Assembly: GCF_020171345.1 (NCBI RefSeq)
Contig: NZ_JAIUZM010000003.1
Location: forward strand, 186,001-250,000
Source of the DNA: Microbulbifer agarilyticus
GTDB taxonomy: Bacteria; Pseudomonadota; Gammaproteobacteria; Pseudomonadales; Cellvibrionaceae
Direction of reading: 5' to 3'
DNA length: 64,000 bases
Shown: positions 31,625 through 42,592 of the stretch, piece by piece
Layout: every line of letters begins with the position of its first letter
Numbering within the stretch: position 1 is the stretch's first letter
Position numbers and translations under genes: made by a program
Notes under the pieces: generated by a model
The model's database searches: none
What the model was told of the DNA's origin: nothing
What the model saw: only the letters and a program-made list of their open reading frames with translations

Positions 31625-32903
31625 TTTGTGGATGATGCTGGCGTTGCTACTGCTGCCTTTGGCGTTGGTAATTGCTTGGCCGCTGGTAGGGAAGAGGCAC
31701 AAAGCGCGCCGCGCAGAGGCGAATACGGATGGCCCCGAGGGTGCTTCTCAGGCAGCTCTGTACCGCGAGCACCTCGCAGAAATTGAGCAGTCTCGCGCTG
31801 ATGGTGCGATCGACGAGGCGCAATATGCTTCGCTAAAGACCGAGCTTGCGCGCAAGCTGTTGGCAGAGGAGCAGGGTGGTAGCTACCAGTTGGCGCAGCG
31901 CCGAGATGGTGGCCGCGGGCTGTTGTTTGCTCTGGCCTTCGCGGTGCCCCTGGCGGCACTCGGCCTGTATTTCTATTGGGGGGCGCACGACGATGTCGCG
32001 CTGTACCGGGATATTGTGGCCAGCCAGTCCGGTGCGTCGGATATGGTGGTTGAGGCGCGTATCACTCAACAGCTGCGTAAGCGTGTTGAAAGCCATCCGG
32101 AAGACCTGAACAGCCGCTACATGTTGGCCCAGCGTCTGCTGGTGAGTAACGATATACAGGGCGCTTTGGCTCAGTACCGTTACATCGTTGCCAAGGAGCC
32201 AGAAGCGGTCAATATTCGCGCGGAACTGGCGCAGGCGCTGTTTTTTGCCAATGGCTCGAAAATCACGGCCGAAGTAATCCGCGAAGTGGAGCAGGTGTTG
32301 GCCACACAGCCAAATAACACCACGGCGTTGGGGTTGGCGGGTATTGCCGCCTTTGAGCAAAAGAATTATATGGCCGCGAAGTCTCACTGGCAGCGCGCGC
32401 TCAATCAATTGACGCCGGGTTCTAACGCAGCTCAGGCGCTAGCGGCCGGGGTGCAGCGCGCGGAAGCGGCGCTGGCCAAGGTTGGTGGCGAAGCGGTAGC
32501 GAATTCCACCGCTATAGCATCCGAATCTGCGGAAGAGAGTGCCTCTAAGGTTCAGTCGGCGGACGAAAACAGTATTGCGGTTACCGTGTCGCTGGGCGAT
32601 GCGGTCAAATACAGTCCCTCCACGCCGGTATTTGTCTACGCGCGCACTGCGGAAAGCCCAATGCCGCTGGCGATTGTGCGACTCACTGCGGCGGACCTGC
32701 CGGCACGTGTGGTACTGGATGAATCGCGGGCAATGATGCCCGGTCGCAGCCTAAAAACGGTTGATCAGGTGCAGGTGGTCGCCCGTCTGGCGGTCGGTGG
32801 CAATGCACGGCCGGCGCCTGGTGACTGGCAGGGTGAGGTCAAGATGCTGGCCAGGGAAGACTGGTCGAAGCCCCTATCCATTGTGATTGATCAGCAGATT
32901 TGA
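31617..32903 (+). CDS. ccmI: Cytochrome c maturation protein CcmI (TPR protein)
   Basis: A 428-residue protein. Two N-terminal membrane helices (about 4-24 and 97-118) flank a cytoplasmic loop with the ALYREHLAEIEQSRADGAI segment typical of CcmI. A periplasmic TPR region (about 145-280) binds apocytochrome c C-termini. The C-terminal domain (about 310-428) is a beta-rich CycH-type extension with LRVTVSLG-like strands (ITVSLGDAVKYS here reads IAVTVSLGDAVKYS). It presents apocytochrome to CcmF/CcmH. The ATG at 31617 overlaps ccmH by 8 bases. It is the last gene of the ccmHI unit. Confidence 0.88.
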   Translation: MIDLWMMLALLLLPLALVIAWPLVGKRHKARRAEANTDGPEGASQAALYREHLAEIEQSRADGAIDEAQYASLKTELARKLLAEEQGGSYQLAQRRDGGRGLLFALAFAVPLAALGLYFYWGAHDDVALYRDIVASQSGASDMVVEARITQQLRKRVESHPEDLNSRYMLAQRLLVSNDIQGALAQYRYIVAKEPEAVNIRAELAQALFFANGSKITAEVIREVEQVLATQPNNTTALGLAGIAAFEQKNYMAAKSHWQRALNQLTPGSNAAQALAAGVQRAEAALAKVGGEAVANSTAIASESAEESASKVQSADENSIAVTVSLGDAVKYSPSTPVFVYARTAESPMPLAIVRLTAADLPARVVLDESRAMMPGRSLKTVDQVQVVARLAVGGNARPAPGDWQGEVKMLAREDWSKPLSIVIDQQI

Positions 32904-32929
32904 TGGTTTATTGATCGATACCGCACCTC

Positions 32930-32966
32930 CCGGTTGCACCTCTCGGTGCGACCGGTCTTCCCGTAT
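32930..32966 (+). terminator. Probable terminator after ccmI
   Basis: An 11-bp stem with one G-T wobble (32930-32940 with 32945-32955) around a TCTC loop, 27 bases past the ccmI stop. The following sequence is only moderately T-rich (TCTTCCCGTATTTTC), so termination may be partial. Confidence 0.5.
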
Positions 32967-33077
32967 TTTCGGCCGAAAATAGCGCTGAAACCCGGCTCAT
33001 AGCCATGTACAATCGTCTGTTTGCAAAGACAAACTGGCGATTCGTGCGGACTGCTCAGTCAGACCTCTGCGAATTCC

Positions 33078-33102
33078 CTGTTTGAACCTACTGTTTGAAC
33101 CT
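33078..33102 (+). repeat. Direct repeat of CTGTTTGAACCT upstream of smc
   Basis: Two identical 12-base copies (33078-33089 and 33091-33102) are separated by one base, giving a 13-base period, followed by a partial TTTGAA. It lies about 80 bases before the smc start and could be part of the smc control region or a small slippage duplication. Confidence 0.6.
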
Positions 33103-33178
33103 TTTGAAAGTACAACGAAGAGCGTCCGGCAGAGCAAAGTAGCTGTACGGTTGCCGAGTATTACCGAGTTAAAAGACC

Positions 33179-36100
33179 ATGCGTTTGAAGTGTATTAAGT
33201 TGGCCGGATTCAAGTCGTTCGTCGACCCGACCACCGTCTACTTCCCTTCCAACCTGAGCGCCGTGGTCGGCCCAAACGGTTGTGGCAAGTCCAATACCAT
33301 TGATGCGGTGCGCTGGGTAATGGGTGAGTCGTCTGCGAAGAACCTTCGTGGCGACTCCATGACCGACGTAATCTTTAACGGCTCCAGTGGCCGTAAGCCT
33401 GTAGGGCAGGCTTCCATCGAACTGGTATTTGATAACTCCGCCGGCAAACTCACCGGAGAATATGCCGCGTTTAGCGAAATTTCCGTTAAGCGTAAGGTTA
33501 CCCGCGATGGTCAGAACAACTACTACCTGAACGGGGAGAAATGTCGTCGTCGCGACGTGACCGACCTGTTCCTGGGTACCGGCCTGGGCCCGCGCAGCTA
33601 TGCGATTATCGAGCAGGGCATGATCTCCAAGCTGATCGAGGCCAAGCCGGAAGAGCTGCGGGTATTTATCGAAGAAGCGGCGGGTATCTCCAAGTACAAG
33701 GAGCGCCGCCGCGATACCGAAAACCGCATGCGCCGCACCAAAGAAAACCTCGAGCGCCTGACCGATATTCGCGATGAACTGGACCGCCAGCTGGCGCGTC
33801 TGGAGCGCCAGTCCGCAGCGGCCGAAAAATACAGCCGCTTCAAAGAAGAAGAACGTACTCACAAAGCCCATCTGCAGGGCCTGAAATACAAAGATCTGGA
33901 CGATCAGGCAAAAGGCAAACAGCAGCAGATTGGTGAACTTGAACTGACCGTGGAAGAACTGGTCACTCGTCAGGTGGGCTTCGATACTGGTATCGAAGAG
34001 CAGCGCGTGGCGTATCACGAGTTTTCCGATGCGTTTAACGAAGTGCAGGGGCGTTTCTATTCTATCGGCGCCGACATCGCGCGCCTCGAGCAAAGTATTT
34101 CCCATGCCCGCGAGCGCAATGCCTCCTTGCAGTCTGACTTTGCCCGTACCGAGCAGGAGCACAGCGAGTCCGTGGCGCTCCTCGCGGCGGATCAGGAAAA
34201 AGCCGAAGAGTTCGATGTTGAACTGGAAGTAATTACCCCCGATTTGGAAATGGTGCAGGCCGCAGAAGAAGAATCTGCACAAACCCTATTGACCGCCGAA
34301 GACGAAATGCGCGAATGGCAGAACGCCTGGGATCAGTTTAACCAGGGCGCGTCCGGCTCCCGCCAGCGCGCGGAAGTTCAACAGTCCCGTATTCAGCATC
34401 TGGAAACCTCGGCGCAGCGCCTGCAGGACCGTATTACCAAGCTGCAGCTGGAGCGCGAGAGCCTGTCGGTCTCCGAAGATGAAATCGAACTGGAAGAGCA
34501 GAACGAAGAGCTGGCCGAGCTGGAAATGCAGCTGGAAGAGCTGCGTGAGTCCATTGCCCAGCAGGTAGAAGCGCTTTCTGACCTGCGCCGCAAGGAGACC
34601 GAGCTGTCCGCAGATCTGGACAAAGAGCGTCTGCAGTTGCAAACCAGCCGCGGTCGTCAGGCTTCCCTCGAAGCACTGCAGCAGGCCGCTATGGGGCAGG
34701 GCAAAAATGTCGCCAGCTGGCTTGAGCAGAACAACTTGCAGGGCCGCCCACGCCTGGCCGAGCAAATCAGCGCAAGTGCTGGCTGGGAGACCGCAGTAGA
34801 AACCGTCCTCGGTGCTCAGCTGCAGGCGGTGTGCGTGGATCAGATCGACTCCCTGCAACAAACCCTGTCCAGCTTTGACGGTGGTCAGGCGGTATTTGTT
34901 GACGGCCGCAGTGCACCTGCTGCGGCGAGTGGTGTCCTACCGAAACTGGCCGACGTGATCGATGGGCCTGCGTCTCTGAGCGGCCTCATTGATGGTATCT
35001 ACACCGCAGAAGACCTGAACAGCGCGCTGGCGCAGCGCAATCAGCTGAAGGCGAGTGAATCCATTGTCACCCGCGACGGCCTGTGGGTTGGCCCAAACTG
35101 GCTGAAAGTCAGCCGTGGTGGCGATGCGGAATCCGGTGTGCTGGCGCGCAAGCAGGAACTGGAAAACCTGGAGGCGGAACTTGAAGCCTGTGAAGCCCGC
35201 ATTGAAGGGCTTTCCGAGCAGCGCGAGCAGCAGCTCTCGAGCACTTCGCAGCTGGAATCCGCGATTGAGCAGGGGCGCAACAGCGCCGAGCAGCTGAGCC
35301 GCCGCGTTGGTGACCTGCGCAGCCAGTTGTCTGCCCAGCGCGCGCGCCAGGAACAGATGGACGAGCGTCGCCGTCGCATCGAGGCGGAAATCGCTGAAGT
35401 TAAAGAACAGAAAGAACTAGAAGCCGAATCCATTTCTGAAGCCCGTATGGTGTTGCAGGAAGCGGTCGAGGCCATGAGTGACGATACCGATCGTCGCGAA
35501 ACTTTGTTGGCCAAGCGTGAAGAGTTGCGCGAGGCATTGGATGCAGCGCGTCAGCGCGCTCGAGAAGATAAAGACCGTTCCCACGAATTGGCGATGCGCG
35601 AGCAATCCGTACGTACCCAGAAAGTGTCTTTGGAACGCACGCTGCAAGTACTGCGGGAGCAGGTTGAACGCCTGCACGAGCGTCGCGAACAGCTGCAGCG
35701 CCAGATGGAAGATGCACAGGATCCATCCCAGGACTTCCAGGCCGAACTCGAAGACAAGCTCGGTCAGCGTATTGAGGTGGAGACCGAGCTTGGCGAAGCG
35801 CGCAAGAAAATGGAAGAGGTGGAATCCACCTTGCGCAACCATGAGCAGGAGCGTCACAAGGTTGAATCGGCGCTGCAGGGCGTGCGTGCGCAGCTTGAGC
35901 AGCAGCGTCTGGTCGCGCAAACCCTCGAAACACAGCGTAACGGTCTGGTCGAACAGCTTGAGGAAGCCGGGCATGAGCTCGACGCCCTGCTGGCAGAGCT
36001 ACCCGAAGAGTTAACCATGGACGCGGTGCAGCAGGATATTGAACTGGTGGCAGCGCGTATTTCACGCTTGGGCCCGATTAACCTGGCGGCCATCGACGAG

Positions 36101-36682
36101 TACAAGCAGGAGTCCGAACGCAAGTTCTATCTGGACAGTCAGTACAATGACCTGAACGACGCGCTGGAAACCCTGGAAAACGCTATCCGTCGTATCGACA
36201 AGGAAACCCGTACCCGCTTTAAGGAGACGTTTGATCAGGTGAACAGCGGCCTGCAGGAGCTGTTCCCGAAGGTGTTTGGCGGTGGTCACGCCTATCTGGA
36301 GCTGACTGGCGACGATTTGCTCGACACCGGTATCGCCATCATGGCGCGCCCACCCGGCAAGCGGAACAGCACCATTCACCTGCTGTCCGGTGGTGAAAAA
36401 GCGCTGACGGCAATCGCCTTGGTATTTTCCATCTTCCGCCTGAACCCGGCACCATTCTGTATGCTGGATGAGGTAGACGCCCCGCTGGATGACGCCAACG
36501 TGGGGCGTTACGCACGGATGGTTAAAGAAATGTCCGAGCACGTGCAGTTCATCTACATTACCCATAACAAGATTGCCATGGAGATGGCCAACCAGCTGTT
36601 GGGTGTAACCATGCACGAGCCGGGTGTATCCCGTCTGGTGTCTGTGGATGTGGAAGAGGCAGCGGAGCTGGCGTCTGCGTGA
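33179..36682 (+). CDS. smc: Chromosome segregation ATPase SMC
   Basis: A 1167-residue SMC protein of full family length. Walker A (VVGPNGCGKSNTIDAVRW) is at residues 29-46. Two long coiled coils surround a hinge (about 520-660). The C-terminal head has the ABC signature HLLSGGEKALTAIAL and Walker B FCMLDEVDAPLDDANV. SMC dimers compact and segregate the chromosome with ScpA/ScpB. Its presence argues against an enterobacterial MukBEF organism and fits pseudomonads and Cellvibrionales. It starts the smc-zipA-ligA cluster also seen in Pseudomonas. Confidence 0.97.
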   Translation: MRLKCIKLAGFKSFVDPTTVYFPSNLSAVVGPNGCGKSNTIDAVRWVMGESSAKNLRGDSMTDVIFNGSSGRKPVGQASIELVFDNSAGKLTGEYAAFSEISVKRKVTRDGQNNYYLNGEKCRRRDVTDLFLGTGLGPRSYAIIEQGMISKLIEAKPEELRVFIEEAAGISKYKERRRDTENRMRRTKENLERLTDIRDELDRQLARLERQSAAAEKYSRFKEEERTHKAHLQGLKYKDLDDQAKGKQQQIGELELTVEELVTRQVGFDTGIEEQRVAYHEFSDAFNEVQGRFYSIGADIARLEQSISHARERNASLQSDFARTEQEHSESVALLAADQEKAEEFDVELEVITPDLEMVQAAEEESAQTLLTAEDEMREWQNAWDQFNQGASGSRQRAEVQQSRIQHLETSAQRLQDRITKLQLERESLSVSEDEIELEEQNEELAELEMQLEELRESIAQQVEALSDLRRKETELSADLDKERLQLQTSRGRQASLEALQQAAMGQGKNVASWLEQNNLQGRPRLAEQISASAGWETAVETVLGAQLQAVCVDQIDSLQQTLSSFDGGQAVFVDGRSAPAAASGVLPKLADVIDGPASLSGLIDGIYTAEDLNSALAQRNQLKASESIVTRDGLWVGPNWLKVSRGGDAESGVLARKQELENLEAELEACEARIEGLSEQREQQLSSTSQLESAIEQGRNSAEQLSRRVGDLRSQLSAQRARQEQMDERRRRIEAEIAEVKEQKELEAESISEARMVLQEAVEAMSDDTDRRETLLAKREELREALDAARQRAREDKDRSHELAMREQSVRTQKVSLERTLQVLREQVERLHERREQLQRQMEDAQDPSQDFQAELEDKLGQRIEVETELGEARKKMEEVESTLRNHEQERHKVESALQGVRAQLEQQRLVAQTLETQRNGLVEQLEEAGHELDALLAELPEELTMDAVQQDIELVAARISRLGPINLAAIDEYKQESERKFYLDSQYNDLNDALETLENAIRRIDKETRTRFKETFDQVNSGLQELFPKVFGGGHAYLELTGDDLLDTGIAIMARPPGKRNSTIHLLSGGEKALTAIALVFSIFRLNPAPFCMLDEVDAPLDDANVGRYARMVKEMSEHVQFIYITHNKIAMEMANQLLGVTMHEPGVSRLVSVDVEEAAELASA

Positions 36683-36817
36683 TGAAGGAAACATGTTGTT
36701 TGAGTCGGAAGATCCCGATGGACTACAACGTTTGGAATCTGAATTGCCAGATTCAGTGTCGGTCGGTTCAGGGACAAGAATGTCCTCGCACAGCGGCACA
36801 GGGAGAGGGGCAAGAAA

Positions 36818-38245
36818 ATGGATAACTGGCTGATTAATCTTCTCGCGCTGATCATTCTCGGCGTGGTGCTTGATGGCGCTCGTCGCGCCTATCTAAAGCA
36901 CAAAGACTCGGTAAAAGTTTCTCGCAACCTGTCGCGTTCCATGCGTCAGGAAATGGCGGATGACGATATTCTGTCGCCGCCGCGCAAACTAAAAGAAGAG
37001 TCGGATTGGCAGCCGCCTGTTCAGGAAGCACCCGCAGCGCCCAAAGAATCGGAGTTGGAGTACATCGATCCGGAAGAGGCAGAAAAGCGCCGCCAGATTG
37101 CTGCCGAACTTCCCGGCACTGTGCGCGTGGTCCAGCGACGTAAACCTGAGGATGCCAGTCAGGTGAATCGGCAGGTGCAGAAGAATTTCCACTCGTCGCG
37201 TAAACCCCTTGCGGGTAGCAAGCCGGAGCGAGGCGAGAGTGCAGAACCGGGTGCTACTGCGTCTGGCTCCGCTTCAGTTGCCGCGCCAGTACCGAACGTA
37301 CCGCAGCAGGCATCTCTAAACCTTGAAGAGCAGGTGCCGACCCTGATGGACTCGGTGGAGCCGGTGGTTGCGTCGCGCACCGAACAGAGTAAGTCGTTTA
37401 ACGAGACTGCTGAGGGTGAGCCTGCGTCTGATACCTTGTATTTCGATCCGGCAACAGATTCGGAAGATACAGCGTCTGACCCGATTGCAGCCTTGTCTGC
37501 GGATAGTGATGAGCCACAACTTCCCGAACGCCGCGAACCTTCGTTGGATGAGTCGGTGAGCCTGGAATCCTTGCAGGCGCTGCCGGAAGCTTCTCACGCA
37601 GAAGAGGACGAAAGCCCGGCGAAGAGATCCTGGGCTGCGCCGGATCTCAAACTGCCGGAATTGAAATTCCCGGACCTCAAGAAGTCCGCTTCCGTTAGCC
37701 GCGAATCTTCGGAACTCCCTACTAGCGACACTGGCAGTCGCCGGGCGGACAGCGACCGCTCGAAGCGTTCGGGCAAGCGCAGCGAAAGTGCTCGCGCCGA
37801 GCGCACGGTAGAGGAAGTGTTGATCTTAAACATCATGGCGCCTGCCGGGGACTGCTTTGAAGGCAATGACCTGCTGCGCGTGCTGCTTTCCAGCGGCCTG
37901 CGCTTTGGCGATATGAATATTTTCCACTACCACTGTGGCGAGGCCGGCGAAGGGCCAGCCCTGTTTAGCCTCGCCAATATCGTGGTGCCCGGCACCTTCG
38001 ATATGTCGGATATGGAAGAATTTACCACACCGGGCGTCAGCCTGTTCCTGGCGTTGCCCGCAGAAGTGGAGGCACTGAAGGCATTCGATACTCTGCTGTC
38101 GACCGCACGCAACATCGCCGAGCAGTTGGGCGGCGAACTCAAAGATGAGAATCGCAGTGTGTTTACCGCGCAGACCGCGGAGCACTATCGTCAACGCGTC
38201 ATGGAATTTCAGCGCCGCAAGGCACTGGCGCGCGCGCAGGCCTGA
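36818..38245 (+). CDS. zipA: Cell division protein ZipA
   Basis: A 475-residue protein with N-terminal membrane helix (WLINLLALIILGVVL), a basic patch, a long acidic/Pro/Ser-rich linker (about 60-325), and a C-terminal ZipA domain starting at VEEVLILNIMAPAGDCFEG that binds the FtsZ C-terminus. It anchors the Z-ring to the inner membrane. It is longer than Escherichia coli ZipA (328 residues), entirely in the disordered linker. GAGGGG lies just before the ATG. It follows smc by 135 bases and precedes ligA by 121 bases. Confidence 0.93.
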   Translation: MDNWLINLLALIILGVVLDGARRAYLKHKDSVKVSRNLSRSMRQEMADDDILSPPRKLKEESDWQPPVQEAPAAPKESELEYIDPEEAEKRRQIAAELPGTVRVVQRRKPEDASQVNRQVQKNFHSSRKPLAGSKPERGESAEPGATASGSASVAAPVPNVPQQASLNLEEQVPTLMDSVEPVVASRTEQSKSFNETAEGEPASDTLYFDPATDSEDTASDPIAALSADSDEPQLPERREPSLDESVSLESLQALPEASHAEEDESPAKRSWAAPDLKLPELKFPDLKKSASVSRESSELPTSDTGSRRADSDRSKRSGKRSESARAERTVEEVLILNIMAPAGDCFEGNDLLRVLLSSGLRFGDMNIFHYHCGEAGEGPALFSLANIVVPGTFDMSDMEEFTTPGVSLFLALPAEVEALKAFDTLLSTARNIAEQLGGELKDENRSVFTAQTAEHYRQRVMEFQRRKALARAQA

Positions 38246-38363
38246 CAGCTCCTCCGAATGACGGCGGCGGGAGCGTGAAAAACTCTTGGCTCCCGCCTGT
38301 CGCACGTGTTTCTCTCTTTAATACAACCTGTAACCGGCAAGAATTTCCCGTTTTTGCGGATAG

Positions 38364-40403
<2,040 letters not shown>

Positions 40404-40505
40404 TCGATCTGCTGGAAATGCGATCGGGTCGAAAATTTCACGGCATCTGACGCTAGAATTCTCCCGATTGCCCCGTTACAGTTGGCGCTGTATTTGTTGA
40501 ATTGA

Positions 40506-40533
40506 CCTGCCAGACGGACCATCGTCTGGCAGG
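40506..40533. promoter_or_regulatory. Perfect 11-bp inverted repeat upstream of the 144-residue gene
   Basis: CCTGCCAGACG (40506-40516), six-base loop, then CGTCTGGCAGG (40523-40533). There is no T-tract on either strand, so it is not a plain terminator. It ends 23 bases before the GTG at 40557, in position to act as an operator, an mRNA 5' hairpin affecting ribosome access, or an RNA-stability element after ligA. Confidence 0.55.
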
Positions 40534-40556
40534 GAAAGCGTAGGGGTTAGCGCAGC

Positions 40557-40991
40557 GTGATTCAGGGCGATCAAGAATCTATCGTTTACGGCTGTATCAA
40601 AGACAGCAACAGTCTCACCGGTGGCAGCGACCGTCGTCGCGTCAACCGTGAAGCTGTGCTCGCGTTGCCCAGTGCCGACGAATGGCCCTTTCTGTGCCGC
40701 GATATGTTTGCGGTACCCACTATCAAGGTCAAACAATCCCAATACCAGACCGATGTGATCCATTTCGGTGCCTCTTATCGAGCGGTTGAGTACGAGTGGA
40801 ATCACTGGATCCAAAAATTCGAAGAGTTGCTGCGCAGTATGTACTGGGTGTCAGCTACCGTGCATCTAGAGACCGAATTATCCGGAACGCATTCTTTCAC
40901 CTGGGAGGCTGCGGGCCTGTACCACGAGCCAGGTTGCGGCGAGATGCAGGTGCGTTGCGAATGGACTCAGGAAGGTAAGGTAAGCGTCTGA
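40557..40991 (+). CDS. Conserved-looking protein of unknown function downstream of ligA
   Basis: A 144-residue soluble protein with no signal peptide, membrane segment or motif that I recognise. It starts GDQESIVYGCIKDS and has several Trp and Cys residues (WPFLCRDMF, WNHWIQKFEELL, GCGEMQVRCEW). A gene of unknown function also follows ligA in Pseudomonas aeruginosa as I recall, so it may be a family tied to this locus. GTG start, with AGGGG about 10 bases upstream. Coding character is credible: long open frame and codon use like its neighbours. Function not assigned. Confidence 0.65.
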   Translation: MIQGDQESIVYGCIKDSNSLTGGSDRRRVNREAVLALPSADEWPFLCRDMFAVPTIKVKQSQYQTDVIHFGASYRAVEYEWNHWIQKFEELLRSMYWVSATVHLETELSGTHSFTWEAAGLYHEPGCGEMQVRCEWTQEGKVSV

Positions 40992-41164
40992 CAAGGGCTT
41001 ACCTTCGATAGCCTTTCGCCGACGGATCTCCCTCGTTTGCTAACTTCTCTTCTGAACCTGTCTTCTCTGCCAAATTCCCTCTGACGACACTAACCTGTAC
41101 TGGTTTCCCGGTCTGCGTGCGGAGCCGGGTGATGTTCTATGGGAAATTCAGGAGGTAGTCTCCG

Positions 41165-42592
41165 GTGCAGAACAAAAGTAGCGAGGTAAATCGTTCGGCC
41201 GCGGATTCTGAATTTCGAACAGAAGAAGACAGTCTGGGGGAAATCAAAGTGCCCCAGCAGGCTCTATATGGGGCGCAGACGCAACGTGCCGTAGAAAACT
41301 TTCCGGTAAGTGACTATGTGATGCCCGTCGCGTTCGTTCGCGCAGTGGTCGCGATCAAGCGCGCCGCGGCGCAAACCAATGTGCATTTGGGGCTACTGGA
41401 CAGCGCGATCGCGGATGCAATCATTCAGGCCTGTGATAGCCTCACCGACGAAGACTACGCACAACAGTTTCCTGTCGATGTATTCCAGACGGGTTCCGGC
41501 ACCAGTACAAATATGAATGTGAACGAGGTGCTCGCACACCTTGCCTCCGCAGCGAGTGGCCTTTCCATTCGTGCCAATGATCACGTCAACATGTGTCAGA
41601 GTAGTAATGACGTGATTCCAACGGCCATCCACCTCTCAGCGTTACTTGCGATTCAGAACGAACTGTTGCCTGCGCTGGTGCACCTCAGTGACGTACTGGA
41701 TCAAAAAGCGGAAGAGGTGGGCGACGTGGTGAAAACCGCACGCACCCATTTAATGGACGCTGTACCAATAACATTTTCACAGGAGGTATCCGCGTGGGGT
41801 GCGCAGATAAAGCTGTGCCGCGCCCGCCTCGAATGCACCTTGCCTCGCCTGGAGTTTCTGGCCCAGGGGGGAACGGCAGTGGGAACGGGCCTGAATGCGC
41901 ACGATGAATTTGCGCAAGAGTTTGCGCTCAGGTTAGGGGCTGATTGTGGCGTTGCACCGCGGCCCGCGGAAAATCCGTTTGCGGCTATTTCCAGTCAGGA
42001 TACTGCGGTTGAAGTATCGGGTCAGGTCAAAACTCTGGCGGTTGCGCTGATGAAAATTGCCAACGATTTGCGCTGGATGAACAGCGGGCCGCTAGCGGGG
42101 TTTGGCGAAATTGCCCTGCCAACCTTGCAGCCTGGCAGCAGTATTATGCCGGGAAAAGTAAACCCGGTAATTGCCGAGTCCACCGCGATGGTTGCGGCGA
42201 AAATTATCGGTAACGACACGACGGTGACGGTCGCTGGGCAAAGTGGCAACTTTCAGCTGAACGTTATGTTGCCGGTCATTGCGTTTTGTTTGCTAGAGAG
42301 TATTCAGCTTGCCGCAAGCGCGTCGCGCTTGCTGGCGGATAAGGCGATATCGGGCTTTACCGTGAACCGATTGCGTATGCAGGAAGCGCTCGTGCGCAAC
42401 CCCATTCTTGTCACCGCGCTCAATCCCGTGATCGGTTACGCTAAGGCTGCAGAAATCGCGAAGCAGGCGTACCAAAGGAACCGCCCGATACTGGATGTGG
42501 CTGAGGAGATGACGGAACTCTCGCGCGCGGAGCTGGAAAAGCTGCTCGATCCCTCCCGCCTGAGTGGGGGTGGTATCGTGAGCGGAGATTAG
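41165..42592 (+). CDS. fumC: Class II fumarate hydratase
   Basis: A 475-residue fumarase/aspartase superfamily enzyme that converts fumarate to malate in the TCA cycle. Seen: the GSGTSTNMNVNEVLAHLA substrate-binding stretch, ARTHLMDAVPITFSQE with the catalytic His, and the family signature GSSIMPGKVNPV. The class II enzyme needs no iron-sulfur cluster. GTG start at 41165 with GGAGGT 8 bases upstream; the first 20 residues are a non-conserved polar extension. FumC is favoured over aspartase by its overall sequence, but this should be treated as probable. Confidence 0.9.
   Translation: MQNKSSEVNRSAADSEFRTEEDSLGEIKVPQQALYGAQTQRAVENFPVSDYVMPVAFVRAVVAIKRAAAQTNVHLGLLDSAIADAIIQACDSLTDEDYAQQFPVDVFQTGSGTSTNMNVNEVLAHLASAASGLSIRANDHVNMCQSSNDVIPTAIHLSALLAIQNELLPALVHLSDVLDQKAEEVGDVVKTARTHLMDAVPITFSQEVSAWGAQIKLCRARLECTLPRLEFLAQGGTAVGTGLNAHDEFAQEFALRLGADCGVAPRPAENPFAAISSQDTAVEVSGQVKTLAVALMKIANDLRWMNSGPLAGFGEIALPTLQPGSSIMPGKVNPVIAESTAMVAAKIIGNDTTVTVAGQSGNFQLNVMLPVIAFCLLESIQLAASASRLLADKAISGFTVNRLRMQEALVRNPILVTALNPVIGYAKAAEIAKQAYQRNRPILDVAEEMTELSRAELEKLLDPSRLSGGGIVSGD

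Noticed and set aside
33161..34282. 373-codon minus-strand frame opposite smc
   Set aside because: Shadow of the smc coding sequence, no family motif or ribosome binding site.
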